Assembly (NCBI RefSeq): GCF_001274895.1
Contig: NZ_CP006841.1
Coordinates: 2,294,001-2,358,000 of the forward strand
Direction: 5' to 3'
Length of the DNA stretch: 64,000 nucleotides
Source of the DNA: Corynebacterium lactis RW2-5
GTDB taxonomy: Bacteria; Actinomycetota; Actinomycetes; Mycobacteriales; Mycobacteriaceae
How positions within the stretch are numbered: position 1 is the stretch's first letter; the number at the start of each line of letters is the position of its first letter. The position numbers and the translations under genes were made by a program. Below the pieces are notes generated by a model. It saw nothing but the letters and a program-made list of their open reading frames with translations, was not told the DNA's origin and ran no database searches. Below are positions 53,993 to 63,741 of the stretch, piece by piece.

Positions 53993-54466
53993 GTGAATAG
54001 TGACACCTTCGCAAAGACGACTGCGATTGCACTAGCGGCCGCGGGGGCATCCGTGGCCGTGGTTTCGTGCCAGGCCGCTTCGCCCACGGAAGATATCGTC
54101 GGAAAGCGATGGCAAGTGATAGAGGTTTTTGACGACCCGACGCTGCCCAGCGCTGCCCCGGAGAACCAGGCTCCACCGACGATTACGCTCGGGCAGACCT
54201 CCTACGCCATTACAACGGCATGCGGCAACGCTGAGGGAACAGTCAAATGGCTGGACAACTCAGTGGAACTCGGCAAGCCCACCGCCACCCGCCAGACGGA
54301 GTGTGACCCGAGCGCGAAAACCTTTGCCACGCGCTTCGAAGCGATGGCGCGAGGATCTTACCTTTTCACCGTGGGGCCGAACGGCCTGCGATTGAGCGAA
54401 ATTACCGACACCGGGTCGCCGGACACCAACCGCGGCTGGACGGCGGTGTCACTGGCGGAGCGCTAG
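53993..54466 (+). CDS. META-domain-like lipoprotein
   Basis: A protein of 157 residues from a GTG 13 bp after the previous gene. The signal peptide ends at VVSC (lipobox, Cys near 26). The mature chain reads GKRWQVIEVFDD, TITLGQTSYAITTACGNAEGTVKWLDNSVEL and FATRFEAMARGSYLFTVGPNGLRLSE, the strand pattern of META/HslJ-like domains. The role is unknown; these are envelope proteins often linked to stress. Convergent with the flavin reductase gene. Confidence 0.7.
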   Translation: MNSDTFAKTTAIALAAAGASVAVVSCQAASPTEDIVGKRWQVIEVFDDPTLPSAAPENQAPPTITLGQTSYAITTACGNAEGTVKWLDNSVELGKPTATRQTECDPSAKTFATRFEAMARGSYLFTVGPNGLRLSEITDTGSPDTNRGWTAVSLAER

Positions 54467-54478
54467 GCGCGCAGAACC

Positions 54479-55093
54479 CTAGACGGACGGGCGCTGACGC
54501 CACTTCTCCTCGACGGAAGCATCGATACCCGGGCGCAGCACACGGGCGTAAGAGCCGCGGTGGTAAATCAATGGCTTGACCTCGTCGCGCTGACCAATAG
54601 CGACGATATTAGCGGTGACAATCCAGTGATCGCCGCCCTCGTGGACGTCGGCAACCGTGCAATCAATCCACACCGAACTGCCGTGCAGCAGCGGGTTACC
54701 CAGCTCCGAGCGGGACCACTGGCCCGAATCGAATTTCTTTCCGTTACGGCGACCGAACTCCGCAGAGATGTCCTCCTGGTCTTCTGCCAGCACATTCACT
54801 GCGAATGTGCCGGTTTTTTCAATGTGCGGCCACGAACGGGAGGATTTCATAACCGTGAAAAGAATCATCGGCGGATCGAGGCTCAGCGAGGAGAAGGACT
54901 GGCAGGCGAAACCAACCTTCTCACCCTCATGCTCAGTAGCGACGATGGTGACGCCGGTGGTGAATTCACTCATAGCGCCACGAATCGACATCTCGTCCAA
55001 ACCGACGGTGTGTCCCAGCTCTTCTAACTGCTCGCCCGCCGGCGCCACGGTGATCGTAGAGGAATCTGCAATAGCGTTCGTCTGTTCGTTCAT
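54479..55093 (-). CDS. Flavin reductase-domain oxidoreductase
   Basis: A protein of 204 residues with RGAMSEFTTGVTIVATEHEGEKVGFACQSFSSLSLDPPMILFTV near 38-82 and FAVNVLAEDQEDISAEFG near 98-115, the FMN-binding and dimer features of the HpaC/flavin reductase-like family. It reduces FMN or FAD with NAD(P)H, often for a two-component monooxygenase. No oxygenase gene is adjacent, so the partner is not visible. Confidence 0.9.
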   Translation of the reverse strand: MNEQTNAIADSSTITVAPAGEQLEELGHTVGLDEMSIRGAMSEFTTGVTIVATEHEGEKVGFACQSFSSLSLDPPMILFTVMKSSRSWPHIEKTGTFAVNVLAEDQEDISAEFGRRNGKKFDSGQWSRSELGNPLLHGSSVWIDCTVADVHEGGDHWIVTANIVAIGQRDEVKPLIYHRGSYARVLRPGIDASVEEKWRQRPSV

Positions 55094-55136
55094 ACGTTAG
55101 ACCTTAACGCCTAGCCAGAATTGCTGATACTTACAT

Positions 55137-56255
55137 CTACTTCTGCCAACCAATTTGGGTTGGCCGCGCCGTCGTCTTACCGACCTCGAAGCGGGTCTGA
55201 AGCAGTACGCGCCCGGCCGGCTGCGTGTCACCGTGGCTATCGTTATTCCGCGCAATCTCCTGCGCAAGGGCCTTGCCGACGGCTCTTCCCTTGTCTCGAT
55301 TCGGTTGGATAACCGTCGTGAGCCCGAGCATTTTCGCGCGCTCGATACCGTCGAAGCCGGTCACCGAGAGCTCCTCAGGGACGCGAATTCCTTTTTCCTT
55401 GGCGTACTCGAGCACCGCCAGCGCCTGAGTATCCGTAGTGCACACGACCGCAGTCAGGTCAGGGTGGGAAGTCATCAGCTCCTCCGCCGCCTCTTTATTG
55501 TTCTTCCGGTCGTTGAAGTGGCGCTCCACAATTGGGACCTCACCCGCGTCAATACCTGCCTCCGCCAGCGCCTCGAGAGCACCCTCAACACGGTTCTTCT
55601 GGACCTGGTGGTGCGCGGCCGCAAGGCGCTTGGGCGTAACGCTTCCATCATTCGGATCTCGCGAGAGCCTCACCGACAGGATTCCGACTCTCTTGTGTCC
55701 CAACTCAGTCAGGTGCCGGACCGCAGGTTTGATTGCCTCGCGATCGTCGATTCCCACGAACGCAATCTCGCTGACATCTGCCGGTTGGTCGCAAATCACC
55801 GTCGGCAAGCCCCTGCTGCGGACGGTGGCGAGGAAGGGGTCGTTATCGGCGACGGAGTAGACCACGAAGCCGTCGACGACTGCCTGGCGAATAAGATTGG
55901 TGTCGTACTCCCCCTCGCTCTGGGACGAGGCGGGAATGACCAGCATGGAGTCGCCCATTTCGCCGAGTTCCTCGGCAAGGCCAGCTAGGAAATCCACAGA
56001 GGCGGGGTCCTCGAAGGCGAACGGCAGATGCTCGGTGAACAGCACGCCGACGGCTCCGACGCGGCGCATTCGCAAGCCGCGGGCCATCGGATCCGGGCCG
56101 GGGTAGCCGAGACGCTCGGCGGTGGCGAGAATTTGCTCCCGCAGCTTATTAGATAACTGATCGGGGCGGTTGTAGGCGTTGGAAACCGTCGTCCGCGAGA
56201 CGCCCAATTCTGCAGCAATCGAGGCCAAGGTGCCCCGCCGACGACTGTTCGACAC
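55137..56255 (-). CDS. LacI-family transcriptional regulator
   Basis: A protein of 372 residues. The N-terminal helix-turn-helix TLASIAAELGVSRTTVSNAYNRPDQLS and hinge ILATAERLGYPGPDPMARGLR are typical, followed by a periplasmic-binding-like sensor domain (VGAVGVLFTEHLPFAFEDPASVDFLAGL through VTGFDGIERAKMLGLTTVIQPN). It would bind an operator and release it on a sugar or nucleoside signal. No sugar genes are nearby, so its targets are distant or it acts globally. Confidence 0.9.
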   Translation of the reverse strand: MSNSRRRGTLASIAAELGVSRTTVSNAYNRPDQLSNKLREQILATAERLGYPGPDPMARGLRMRRVGAVGVLFTEHLPFAFEDPASVDFLAGLAEELGEMGDSMLVIPASSQSEGEYDTNLIRQAVVDGFVVYSVADNDPFLATVRSRGLPTVICDQPADVSEIAFVGIDDREAIKPAVRHLTELGHKRVGILSVRLSRDPNDGSVTPKRLAAAHHQVQKNRVEGALEALAEAGIDAGEVPIVERHFNDRKNNKEAAEELMTSHPDLTAVVCTTDTQALAVLEYAKEKGIRVPEELSVTGFDGIERAKMLGLTTVIQPNRDKGRAVGKALAQEIARNNDSHGDTQPAGRVLLQTRFEVGKTTARPTQIGWQK

Positions 56256-56430
56256 GAAAATGCCACCCCTAACAAAGCGGTGCGACTAGATGCGCCGGCT
56301 GAGGCCAACACACCCGAGAAGCCCAAAGAACTTGTTTATCAAGCAACAATTTTACTCTATTCAGGCATTGCCGTGGCTATCAAGGCTGTCCTACCTACCC
56401 AAGCGCCTTCAAAATTGGTTAACTTAGCAA

Positions 56431-56454
56431 TGTAAATAGCAACCGTTTTCAACA
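56431..56454 (+). promoter_or_regulatory. Possible Zur/MntR-type operator before the metal ABC operon
   Basis: TGTAAATA...CGTTTTCAACA forms an imperfect AT-rich inverted repeat 50 bp before the first gene. Its location and rough symmetry suit a metal-responsive repressor, but the match to any consensus is weak. Confidence 0.3.
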
Positions 56455-56505
56455 ATGGCCCGTTAGTGGGCCAGACGGGCACAAACCGAAAGGAACGATT
56501 GACCC

Positions 56506-57540
56506 ATGAAGTCACGCGCTAAGGCGAGGATTGCCGCGATTATCGCAAGCGCCGGACTGGTCGCAGGCCTGGGCGCCTGCGCCAGCGGTGAAAACAACTC
56601 CGCTGATTCCTCGACCGCTGCGGGCGACGGCGCGATCAAGCTGGTCGCCTCCACCAAGGTTTGGGCCGACATCGCCGACGCTGTTACCGACGATTCCAAA
56701 GTCTCTATCGAGCCGATTATTGCCTCGAACGACATTGATCCACACTCCTACCAGCCAACCGCTGCAGACATGGCCAAGGTTGAGGAGGCTGACATCCTCC
56801 TCGCAGGCGGCGGACACTACGATGCCTGGCTGACTTCGTCCCTGAAGGACAAGGCAGACAAAACCATCATCTCCGCTCTCGCCATGGAAGAGGGCCACGA
56901 TCACGACCATGGGCACGACCATGGGCACGAGGGCCACGCTCACGAAGCAGAGGCCGCCGACGCACACGACCACGAGCACGAGGGCCACGACCACGAGGCA
57001 GAGGCCGCCGACGCACACGACCACGAGCACGAAGGCCACAACCACGGAGATGCCGAGACCAACGAGCACATCTGGTACGACACCGGCAAGGTCGACGAGG
57101 TCGCGCACCAGCTCGCGGACGCCCTGAAGAACAAGGGAGCGGAGGCCGACACCGATGCAATTCACAAGGAGCTGAAGGAAATCAAGGACTCCAAGTCCAA
57201 GATCAAGGCAGCCAAGGTCGCGCAGATTCACCCACTCGCCGATGACATCATCGACGACACCAAGGTCGAAGACATCACCCCTGAGGGCTACCGCAAGGCG
57301 ACCCTGTCCGAGTCCGAGCCGACCGCTGCAGACGTCAACGCCATGCTGAAGCTGATTGAGTCCGGCGACCTCGACTACATCATCGACGCGCCACAGACGC
57401 ACGACCAGGTTTCCGAGCGTCTCCTCGAGGCCGCGAAGGCCAAGGGCGTTAAGGTTGTAAACGTCTACGAGTCGCCAAGCAAGGACGAGTCCTACTTCGA
57501 CCTGTACAAGCGCACCCTCACCGATATGGAAAAGATCTAA
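56506..57540 (+). CDS. Zinc/manganese ABC transporter binding lipoprotein with a histidine-rich region
   Basis: A protein of 344 residues. The signal peptide ends with the lipobox GLGAC (Cys near 25). Cluster A-1 features follow (VWADIADAVTDDSKVSIEPIIASNDIDPHSYQP, His of DPHSY as ligand). A His/Asp/Glu-rich segment of about 60 residues (near 127-185) contains a 17-residue unit (EAEAADAHDHEHEGHDH) repeated in tandem. The C-terminal part (EHIWYDTGKVDEVAHQL, ETDGAD-like, YIIDAPQTHD) completes the family. It captures Zn2+ or Mn2+; the His-rich loop probably gathers zinc. First gene of a three-gene importer operon. Confidence 0.9.
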   Translation: MKSRAKARIAAIIASAGLVAGLGACASGENNSADSSTAAGDGAIKLVASTKVWADIADAVTDDSKVSIEPIIASNDIDPHSYQPTAADMAKVEEADILLAGGGHYDAWLTSSLKDKADKTIISALAMEEGHDHDHGHDHGHEGHAHEAEAADAHDHEHEGHDHEAEAADAHDHEHEGHNHGDAETNEHIWYDTGKVDEVAHQLADALKNKGAEADTDAIHKELKEIKDSKSKIKAAKVAQIHPLADDIIDDTKVEDITPEGYRKATLSESEPTAADVNAMLKLIESGDLDYIIDAPQTHDQVSERLLEAAKAKGVKVVNVYESPSKDESYFDLYKRTLTDMEKI

Positions 57541-57543
57541 CAA

Positions 57544-58227
57544 TTGCCCTCCCTGACCTTCACCGATGCCGCAGTCGAACCGCTGTGGTCCGGCCTTAAT
57601 CTCGACGTCGCGCCCGGCGAGTTCCTAGCAATCCTGGGCCCCAACGGCATCGGCAAGTCCACCCTTTTAACCACGGCACTGGGCACGCGAAAGCTGACCC
57701 ACGGCTCGGTGAAGGTCGACGGCAATATCGGTTATGTTCCGCAACAGCGGATGTTCGACCCCGACCTGCCAATCAGGGTTCGCGATTTGGTCGAGCTCGC
57801 CGCTGGAAAAAACCGCGAGGCAGCCCGCGAGATTCTCGCCTATGTGGGTGCCACGGGCATCGCGGACAGGCGCGTCGGCACGCTGTCGGGTGGCCAGCAG
57901 CAGCTCGTCCGCCAGGCGCAGGCACTGGTCACGGATCCCGATTTTCTGCTTTGCGACGAGCCCCTCATTGCCCTGGACCCGGCGGCGCAGCGCACCACGG
58001 TGGAGCGCCTGGAGCGCCGGCGTCAGGAGCACGGGACCGCAGTCGTCTTTGTCACACACGGCATCAACCCAATTCTGAACGTGTGCGACCGGGTGCTCTA
58101 CCTGACCCCGCACGGCCACGCGGTGGGCCCGGTTCGCGAGATTATTACCTCGGAGACGCTCTCGGAGCTGTATAAGACCAAGATCATTGTCGCCAGTGTC
58201 GAGGGAAGGCTGGTTATCGCGTCATGA
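57544..58227 (+). CDS. Metal ABC transporter ATP-binding protein
   Basis: A protein of 227 residues from a TTG 3 bp after the binding-protein stop. Walker A GPNGIGKST, Q-loop YVPQQR, signature TLSGGQQQLVRQAQAL, Walker B FLLCDEPLIALDP, switch FVTHGI. It is the ZnuC/MntB-type ATPase. It overlaps the permease gene by four bases (ATGA). Confidence 0.92.
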   Translation: MPSLTFTDAAVEPLWSGLNLDVAPGEFLAILGPNGIGKSTLLTTALGTRKLTHGSVKVDGNIGYVPQQRMFDPDLPIRVRDLVELAAGKNREAAREILAYVGATGIADRRVGTLSGGQQQLVRQAQALVTDPDFLLCDEPLIALDPAAQRTTVERLERRRQEHGTAVVFVTHGINPILNVCDRVLYLTPHGHAVGPVREIITSETLSELYKTKIIVASVEGRLVIAS

Positions 58228-59117
58228 CGCAGTTCATCAACGACACGGCGGAGCTACTCCAGGTCAGCTTCGTGCACAATGCGCTGCTGGCGGCTGCCCT
58301 GCTGGGCATTATCTCCGGTGTCATTTCGCCACTGATTGTGATGCGCCAGATGAGTTTCTCCGTCCACGGCACCAGCGAACTGGCACTGATGGGCGCCTCC
58401 GGCGCGCTGCTTCTCGGCGTGAACGTCGGCGGCGGCGCGATGGTCGGCTCGGTTCTGACCGCCATCGTGCTTTCACTACTCAGCATGCGCGGCGGCAAGG
58501 ACGCGGTCGTCGGCGTGGTGCTGAGTTTCGGCATGGGCCTGTCGGTCCTTTTCATCCACCTCTATCCCGGCCGCACGAACACCGCGTTTTCGCTCCTAAC
58601 AGGCCAAATCGTGGGCCTGACCGACAACTCGCTGTGGATCATGGCAGCTGTTGCGGTGGTTGTCGTGGGCGGCGTCGTGTGGAAGTGGAAGCCGCTGTTG
58701 TTCGCCTCCGCGGATCCGGTAATGGCCGCCGCCTGCGGTGTTAACGTCAAGGCGCTGGCGCTCTACTTCGCCATCCTGACCGGCCTGGTGGCGGCCCAGG
58801 GCGTACAAATCGTCGGCTCCCTGCTGATTATTTCGCTTGTGATTACCCCGGGCGCGTCAGCCTCCTTTGTTACGGCCTCCCCAATCAAGGCGGTGATGCT
58901 CTCGCTTATCTTCGCCGAGGTCGCAGCCGTAGGCGGAATCATCCTGTCGCTTGCCCCCGGCGTGCCAGTCAGTGTCTTCGTCACCACGATCTCGTTCGCC
59001 ATTTACCTGATCTGCCGCGCAATCGGCGCTGTCCGCTCGCGCAAGGCAACGCGCGATGACGAGCAGGCCGCCCGCTGGGCGGCAGCCGACCCGCTGGCCG
59101 GCGAGACCGTCCAGTAG
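58224..59117 (+). CDS. Metal ABC transporter permease (ABC-3 family)
   Basis: A protein of 297 residues with eight or nine hydrophobic helices; FVHNALLAAALLGIISGVISPLIVMRQMSFSVHGTSELALMGASGALLLG at the start and VGSLLIISLVITPGASASFV later are ABC-3 permease features. It forms the channel for zinc or manganese with the preceding ATPase. The C-terminal tail is short and polar. Confidence 0.92.
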   Translation: MTQFINDTAELLQVSFVHNALLAAALLGIISGVISPLIVMRQMSFSVHGTSELALMGASGALLLGVNVGGGAMVGSVLTAIVLSLLSMRGGKDAVVGVVLSFGMGLSVLFIHLYPGRTNTAFSLLTGQIVGLTDNSLWIMAAVAVVVVGGVVWKWKPLLFASADPVMAAACGVNVKALALYFAILTGLVAAQGVQIVGSLLIISLVITPGASASFVTASPIKAVMLSLIFAEVAAVGGIILSLAPGVPVSVFVTTISFAIYLICRAIGAVRSRKATRDDEQAARWAAADPLAGETVQ

Positions 59118-59607
59118 GGCAAAGACAAAATAGCACAAACGGCCCCCTCACCCCAGGAATGCCCGGAAACTTCTCCAGCATCCCCGTGATGTAGTGGGAC
59201 CGTTTTTCTATGCTTCTGTGAACCCCGGACGGGAGCTCACACCAGCCCTACTGCGAGGCCGCCATACAGTGGATCGCGATGGCGATGACAGAAAGTCGCC
59301 CCCATAAGCTGTCAGGCTTCTGGCGGCCCCCTTCCCGCATTTGTGAGCGGGTCGAGCATCCGAAAGTTACTAGACCAGCGGGCACCGCTATCGCCAGTTT
59401 TTCGAAAGTGTAACTCTAAACGGAGCCTTCGAAAAAGGGCGGGACCCCTCCCCCAGTACCCTGGGCAACAACCGGAGAACTTTCTGTCGCAAAATATATT
59501 AACTCGAGAATTATTGCAGCGCATCCCCACAAACGCAGTATTGCTGCAAGCCCTCAAAAATTGGGGGTAATAGCGCTCGCCACCATTCTAAATGGCATTA
59601 AAAAATC
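59118..59607 (+). other. Intergenic region between the metal ABC operon and rlmB
   Basis: About 490 bp with no supported gene. Near 59137-59209 an imperfect AAACGG...CCGTTTTT inverted pair is followed by T residues, possibly the terminator of the metal operon. The rest is AT-richer and contains only short unsupported frames. Confidence 0.5.
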
Positions 59608-59642
59608 CCTAGTCACATACCCAACAGTAGGTGTGACTAGGA
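59608..59642 (-). terminator. Terminator after rlmB
   Basis: On the minus strand a stem of about 12 bp (CCTAGTCACA and its complement, with a small bulge) is followed by GATTTTTTAATG, a clear T-tract. It lies 47 bp past the rlmB stop and ends the cysS-rlmB transcript. Confidence 0.85.
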
Positions 59643-59688
59643 ATGTGTAACGGGGGTGGCAAACGGCCATCGCTACAGAGCGAGCGGC

Positions 59689-60645
59689 CTAATTGCCCGC
59701 CTTATCCGAGCCGTTCGCACGCCTCTGGCGCGCGAACTCGCTGAGCGTTACGCCCGCAGCCACGGAGGCGTTGAGAGATTCCACCCAGCCGGTCATCGGG
59801 ATGGACATGATGGTGTCGCAGGTCTCGCGGACGAGACGGGAGATGCCCTTGCCTTCGGAGCCAACAACAACCACGGTCGGTGTAGTGCCATCGTAAGTGT
59901 CGAGGGTGTGCTCGCCCCCGGCGTCGAGCCCGACGACCTGGTATCCGGCTTTCTGGAACTGCTTCAGCGAGCGAACCATGTTGGTCGCACGCGCGACGGG
60001 CAGTCGCGCCGCGGTTCCAGCAGAAGTGCGCCAGGCGACCGCAGTAACTGCCGCGGAGCGACGCTCCGGAATTACAACGCCGTGGCCGCCGAAGGCCGCC
60101 ACGGAGCGAATCACGGCGCCGAGGTTGCGCGGATCGGTGATGTTATCCAGGCAAACAATCAGGCCGGGCTCGCCGCTACCGGCCACTTTGTCAATCAAAT
60201 CTTCGACGACATCGTACTTGTAGGGCGGAATCTGCAGACCGATACCCTGGTGCATCGTATTGCCGGTCATCTGGTCCAGCTCGTGGCGCTGCACCTCCCG
60301 AATCGGGATGCCGCGCGAGTTGGCGATACGGACGGCCTCCTGCAGGCGGTCGTCGTTATCGGTGCCGAGAGCAACCACCAGGAAAGACGCCGGAACCTTC
60401 GCATGCAGGCACTCGACGACCGGATTGCGGCCGACTACCAGCTCAGTTCCATCCGACTTCTTCTCATGGCGCCCTTGATCGCGGCGACGCTTCTGCACCG
60501 CACGCTTATGAGCAGCATGATAGACACGATCCTCCGCCTTGGGAGTCGGCCCTTTACCACGCAGCCCACGCTTCTGGCCACCCGATCCGCCGACGTCCTT
60601 CTTGCTGGATTTGCGCACCGCGCCCCGGCGATTGCCGCCTGCCAT
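59689..60645 (-). CDS. rlmB: 23S rRNA (guanosine-2'-O-)-methyltransferase (SpoU/TrmH family)
   Basis: A protein of 318 residues. After an Arg/Lys-rich N-terminal tail of about 70 residues come [51 protein letters not shown] and [43 protein letters not shown], the knotted SPOUT motifs. It 2'-O-methylates a guanosine of 23S rRNA (G2251 in E. coli numbering). It follows cysS by about 55 bp in the same direction. Confidence 0.93.
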   Translation of the reverse strand: MAGGNRRGAVRKSSKKDVGGSGGQKRGLRGKGPTPKAEDRVYHAAHKRAVQKRRRDQGRHEKKSDGTELVVGRNPVVECLHAKVPASFLVVALGTDNDDRLQEAVRIANSRGIPIREVQRHELDQMTGNTMHQGIGLQIPPYKYDVVEDLIDKVAGSGEPGLIVCLDNITDPRNLGAVIRSVAAFGGHGVVIPERRSAAVTAVAWRTSAGTAARLPVARATNMVRSLKQFQKAGYQVVGLDAGGEHTLDTYDGTTPTVVVVGSEGKGISRLVRETCDTIMSIPMTGWVESLNASVAAGVTLSEFARQRRANGSDKAGN

Positions 60646-60701
60646 AGTTTTCCCTGCTTCCGTCGTGTTATCCGCTAGCGATTACTAAATTCTCGGGCCG
60701 A

Positions 60702-62108
60702 CTATTTTTCAGATACCGACCACGACGGGCCATCCGCCGTATCGGTGACTATAATGCCCGCCTCCGTCAGACGATCACGCACCGCATCAGCCTTAGCCCA
60801 ATCCTTCTCCGCACGTGCCTTCGCGCGTTCTTCAAGCTGATGCTCCACCAAAACTCCCAGCGCGTGCATAGCATTGTCGTTCGAGGAGCCGGCCTCGAAC
60901 CAGTGCTCGTCCAAGGGGTCGAAGCCTAGCACATTCGCCATAGCGCGAACTGCGCCGGCGATCTCCTGGGCCTTGACCGCATCACCGTCGGCAAGCGCCT
61001 GGTTACCGGCGCGAACCGTGTTGTGAATCTCGGCCAGCGCGCGCGGGACGGCAAGATCCTCATCGAGGGCGGCCTCGAACTCCTCGGTCCACTGGCCAAC
61101 CGCGACCTCGCCGAACTTGTCATTCGCACGAAGCAGGAAGGACTCGATGCGGCGGTAACCCACGGCCGCCTCATGCAGGGACTCCTCCGAGTACTCCAGC
61201 ACACTGCGATAATGTGCGCTACCCAGGTAGTAACGCAGCTCCACGGGGCGAACCATCGTAAGAATATGCGGCACGGACAGGACGTTACCGAGCGACTTGG
61301 ACATCTTCTCGCCGGCCATGGTCACCCAGTGGTTATGCATCCAGTAGCGGGCAAAACCATCGCCGGCTGCGTGGGACTGTGCAATCTCGTTCTCGTGGTG
61401 CGGGAACTGCAGATCGAGACCACCGCAATGGATGTCGAACTCGGAGCCCAGGTAGTACGTCGCCATCGCGGAGCACTCCAGGTGCCAGCCGGGACGGCCG
61501 TTGCCCCACGGAGTCGGCCAGCTGGGCTCGCCCGGCTTCGCGGCCTTCCACAGTGCGAAGTCATGTGCACCGCGCTTGCCCGGCGTGGAGACCTCGCCCT
61601 GTTCCATCTCCTCGACGCGGTTGCCAGACAGGCTGCCATAGTCGGAGCCGGATGCCTTCGACCAGGCGTCGACGTCGAAGTAAACGCTGCCGTCGACATC
61701 GTAAGCGAAGCCGTTATCCATCAGACGCTGCATGTACTCAACCATCTGAGTCACATGGCCAGTAGCGCGCGGCTCCACGCTCGGAGGCAGAACACCCAGC
61801 TGGTCGTAGGCCCAGGTGAACTCGCGCTCAAAGTGGGAGACCCATTCCCACCACGGGCGACCATTTTCAGCAGCCTTGGTCAAAATCTTGTCATCGATAT
61901 CCGTGACGTTGCGCACGAATGCGACATCAAGCCCCTTGGCGGCGAGCCAGCGGCGGAGGATATCGAAGGCGACGCCAGAGCGCACATGCCCGATATGCGG
62001 CTGCGCCTGCGGAGTTGCGCCACAGAGGTAAATCGAGGCATGCCCCTGACGGATGGGCTCGAAGTCCCGAAGTGTACGAGTCGCGGTATCGAAGATCTTG
62101 AAAGTCAC
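60702..62108 (-). CDS. cysS: Cysteinyl-tRNA synthetase
   Basis: A protein of 468 residues. The class I signatures [10 protein letters not shown] (HIGH) and [10 protein letters not shown] (KMSKS) are present. The zinc site is formed by CGATPQ, the CSAM region and HHENEIAQS. The conserved [13 protein letters not shown] and [13 protein letters not shown] follow. The GTG at 62108 best fits the family start; a TTG at 62129 adds 7 residues. It charges tRNA-Cys with cysteine. Upstream carD lies 58 bp away. Confidence 0.95.
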   Translation of the reverse strand: MTFKIFDTATRTLRDFEPIRQGHASIYLCGATPQAQPHIGHVRSGVAFDILRRWLAAKGLDVAFVRNVTDIDDKILTKAAENGRPWWEWVSHFEREFTWAYDQLGVLPPSVEPRATGHVTQMVEYMQRLMDNGFAYDVDGSVYFDVDAWSKASGSDYGSLSGNRVEEMEQGEVSTPGKRGAHDFALWKAAKPGEPSWPTPWGNGRPGWHLECSAMATYYLGSEFDIHCGGLDLQFPHHENEIAQSHAAGDGFARYWMHNHWVTMAGEKMSKSLGNVLSVPHILTMVRPVELRYYLGSAHYRSVLEYSEESLHEAAVGYRRIESFLLRANDKFGEVAVGQWTEEFEAALDEDLAVPRALAEIHNTVRAGNQALADGDAVKAQEIAGAVRAMANVLGFDPLDEHWFEAGSSNDNAMHALGVLVEHQLEERAKARAEKDWAKADAVRDRLTEAGIIVTDTADGPSWSVSEK

Positions 62109-62165
62109 GACCTCGAGTCTAGCGGGCAACGCCCCGCATTTATTGCAGACCCGTACTACGCGCCC

Positions 62166-62738
62166 TTACGCGTCGAGGTCCACCGGCTCATCGTCGACTG
62201 CGGGCTTCTCCGCCTCCGACTCGGTCGACTCCTTTGCGAGCGCCTGGTGCCGCTCAATCGTGGCGTCCACGCGTGCGAAGACCTCTTCAACCTTCTGCTC
62301 ATCCACGCCGTCGGCAAGCGCGAGCTCACCCACGAGAACCTGGCGGGCCTTGCTCAACATGCGCTTCTCGCCGGCGGAAAGGCCGCGATCCTGGTCGCGG
62401 CGCCACAGGTCGCGAACAACCTCTGCGACCTTATTGATGTCGCCCGAACCGAGGCGCTCCTGGTTGGCCTTGTAGCGGCGGGACCAGTTACCGGCCTCTT
62501 CAACATCGGTCTCGCGCAGGACGGAGAAAACCTTGCGCAGGCCTTCCTCCCCCACAACGTCGCGGACACCCACGAGCTCAGCATTCTTGGCGGGCACCTG
62601 AATATTCAGATCGCTCTGCAAAATCTGGAGAACAAGATACTGAACGGTTTCGCCCCCAAGCTCCCGCTCAACAATGTTTTCAATTTTTGCTGCACCGTGG
62701 TGCGGATAAACGACGGTATCGCCAATGCTGAATTCCAT
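62166..62738 (-). CDS. carD: CarD-family RNA polymerase-binding regulator
   Basis: A protein of 190 residues: [22 protein letters not shown] opens the Tudor-like RNA-polymerase interaction domain, and the C-terminal helices hold [13 protein letters not shown] with the conserved Trp for promoter opening. The acidic end ([16 protein letters not shown]) is a local extension. CarD stabilises the open promoter complex, including at rRNA promoters. It starts near the divergent LpqE-like gene. Confidence 0.95.
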   Translation of the reverse strand: MEFSIGDTVVYPHHGAAKIENIVERELGGETVQYLVLQILQSDLNIQVPAKNAELVGVRDVVGEEGLRKVFSVLRETDVEEAGNWSRRYKANQERLGSGDINKVAEVVRDLWRRDQDRGLSAGEKRMLSKARQVLVGELALADGVDEQKVEEVFARVDATIERHQALAKESTESEAEKPAVDDEPVDLDA

Positions 62739-62892
62739 GTAAAGTGCACGCCCCTTCCAACGGCCTTCTACCCTATCATGTCCCCCCGAAAATTTACGGG
62801 TAGTATGAGAACATCTTAGGAAGACACTAAGGTGTTCTTTAAATACCTAGAATCCAATCGCCCATCCTCAAGTTCCTGGAGGAAACCTAGTT

Positions 62893-63591
62893 ATGGCCTT
62901 CAAGTCCGTTCTTCGTCGTGGCTCCATCGTTGCCATCTCCGCAGCTTCTGCGGTTGTTCTCGCAGCCTGTGGTGCCGGCCAGGTCTCTCAGACCGCAGAC
63001 CAGCTCCCCGCAGTCGATGGCTCCCTGAACATCGGCAAGGCTGAAGCCGGCAAGTCCGAAGCAAAGGGCAACCCGCGCATCGGCTCTGTCGCACTGCGCG
63101 ATGTCCACGTCCTGGTCGACCCGGAAGGCGACACCGCCGCACTGAAGTTCTCCGCTTCTAACCAGCAGCGCGCCACCGATTCCTTCTTCACCCTGAAGTC
63201 CATCAAGGTCGACGGTGTTGGCGATGTCACCCTGAAGCCGGCTGGCGAGACCCCCTCCTACAAGGAGCACAAGAAGGGCGACAAGTCCGTACCACGTAAC
63301 TGCCAGCTCGTCGTTGGCCCCGAGTCCGTCATTGCGCCACTGGCCAAGACCGCTAAGGACAACACCGGCTGCATCGCGTACTTCAGCAACACCCTGAACC
63401 CGGAGTCCCTCGTCGGCGAGAAGTCCTCTGCTGCTGCTCAGCACCGCAACGTCACCTTCGAGTTCACCGACAAGGACGGCGCAAAGGTCACCTACCCGTT
63501 GACCGCTACTGTCTCCGCTGACATCCTCGAGGCCGGCCAGGCCAATCGCGGTGCAGACGGCCAGATCGAAACTCCGAAGCAGGCCAAGTAG
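62893..63591 (+). CDS. LpqE-like lipoprotein
   Basis: A protein of 232 residues with a lipobox LAAC near 26 (VVLAACGAGQ). The mature part has DGSLNIGKAE and SVALRDVHVLVDPEGDTAALKFSASNQQRATDSF, and two further Cys (NCQLVVG and GCIAYFS). It lies between divergent carD and radA, the same place as lpqE of mycobacteria. It is an envelope lipoprotein of unknown role. GGAGGAAA precedes its ATG. Confidence 0.8.
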   Translation: MAFKSVLRRGSIVAISAASAVVLAACGAGQVSQTADQLPAVDGSLNIGKAEAGKSEAKGNPRIGSVALRDVHVLVDPEGDTAALKFSASNQQRATDSFFTLKSIKVDGVGDVTLKPAGETPSYKEHKKGDKSVPRNCQLVVGPESVIAPLAKTAKDNTGCIAYFSNTLNPESLVGEKSSAAAQHRNVTFEFTDKDGAKVTYPLTATVSADILEAGQANRGADGQIETPKQAK

Positions 63592-63741
63592 TCTTCAAAC
63601 CCCTTTCTCACTGACTGGGCGATCGGTCGCCTAATCCGGACCAAGGTTTAAAGTACTCGTGGCGCGCGCAGCGCCATGAAGTACAGACCCTGGTCCGATT
63701 TGGCGTATCTGGGCACAATTTTTTCTAAGGCGGTTTTCCAC

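Noticed and set aside
56890..57060. CRISPR-like short repeats
   Set aside because: The repeats are in-frame codon repeats of His/Asp/Glu in a binding protein, without spacers.
56512..57543. Minus-strand frame opposite the metal-binding lipoprotein
   Set aside because: Val/Leu-rich antisense of the His/Asp-rich gene; no independent support.
61023..62819. 598-codon plus-strand frame opposite cysS and carD
   Set aside because: Shadow frame; cysS and carD on the minus strand are unambiguous.
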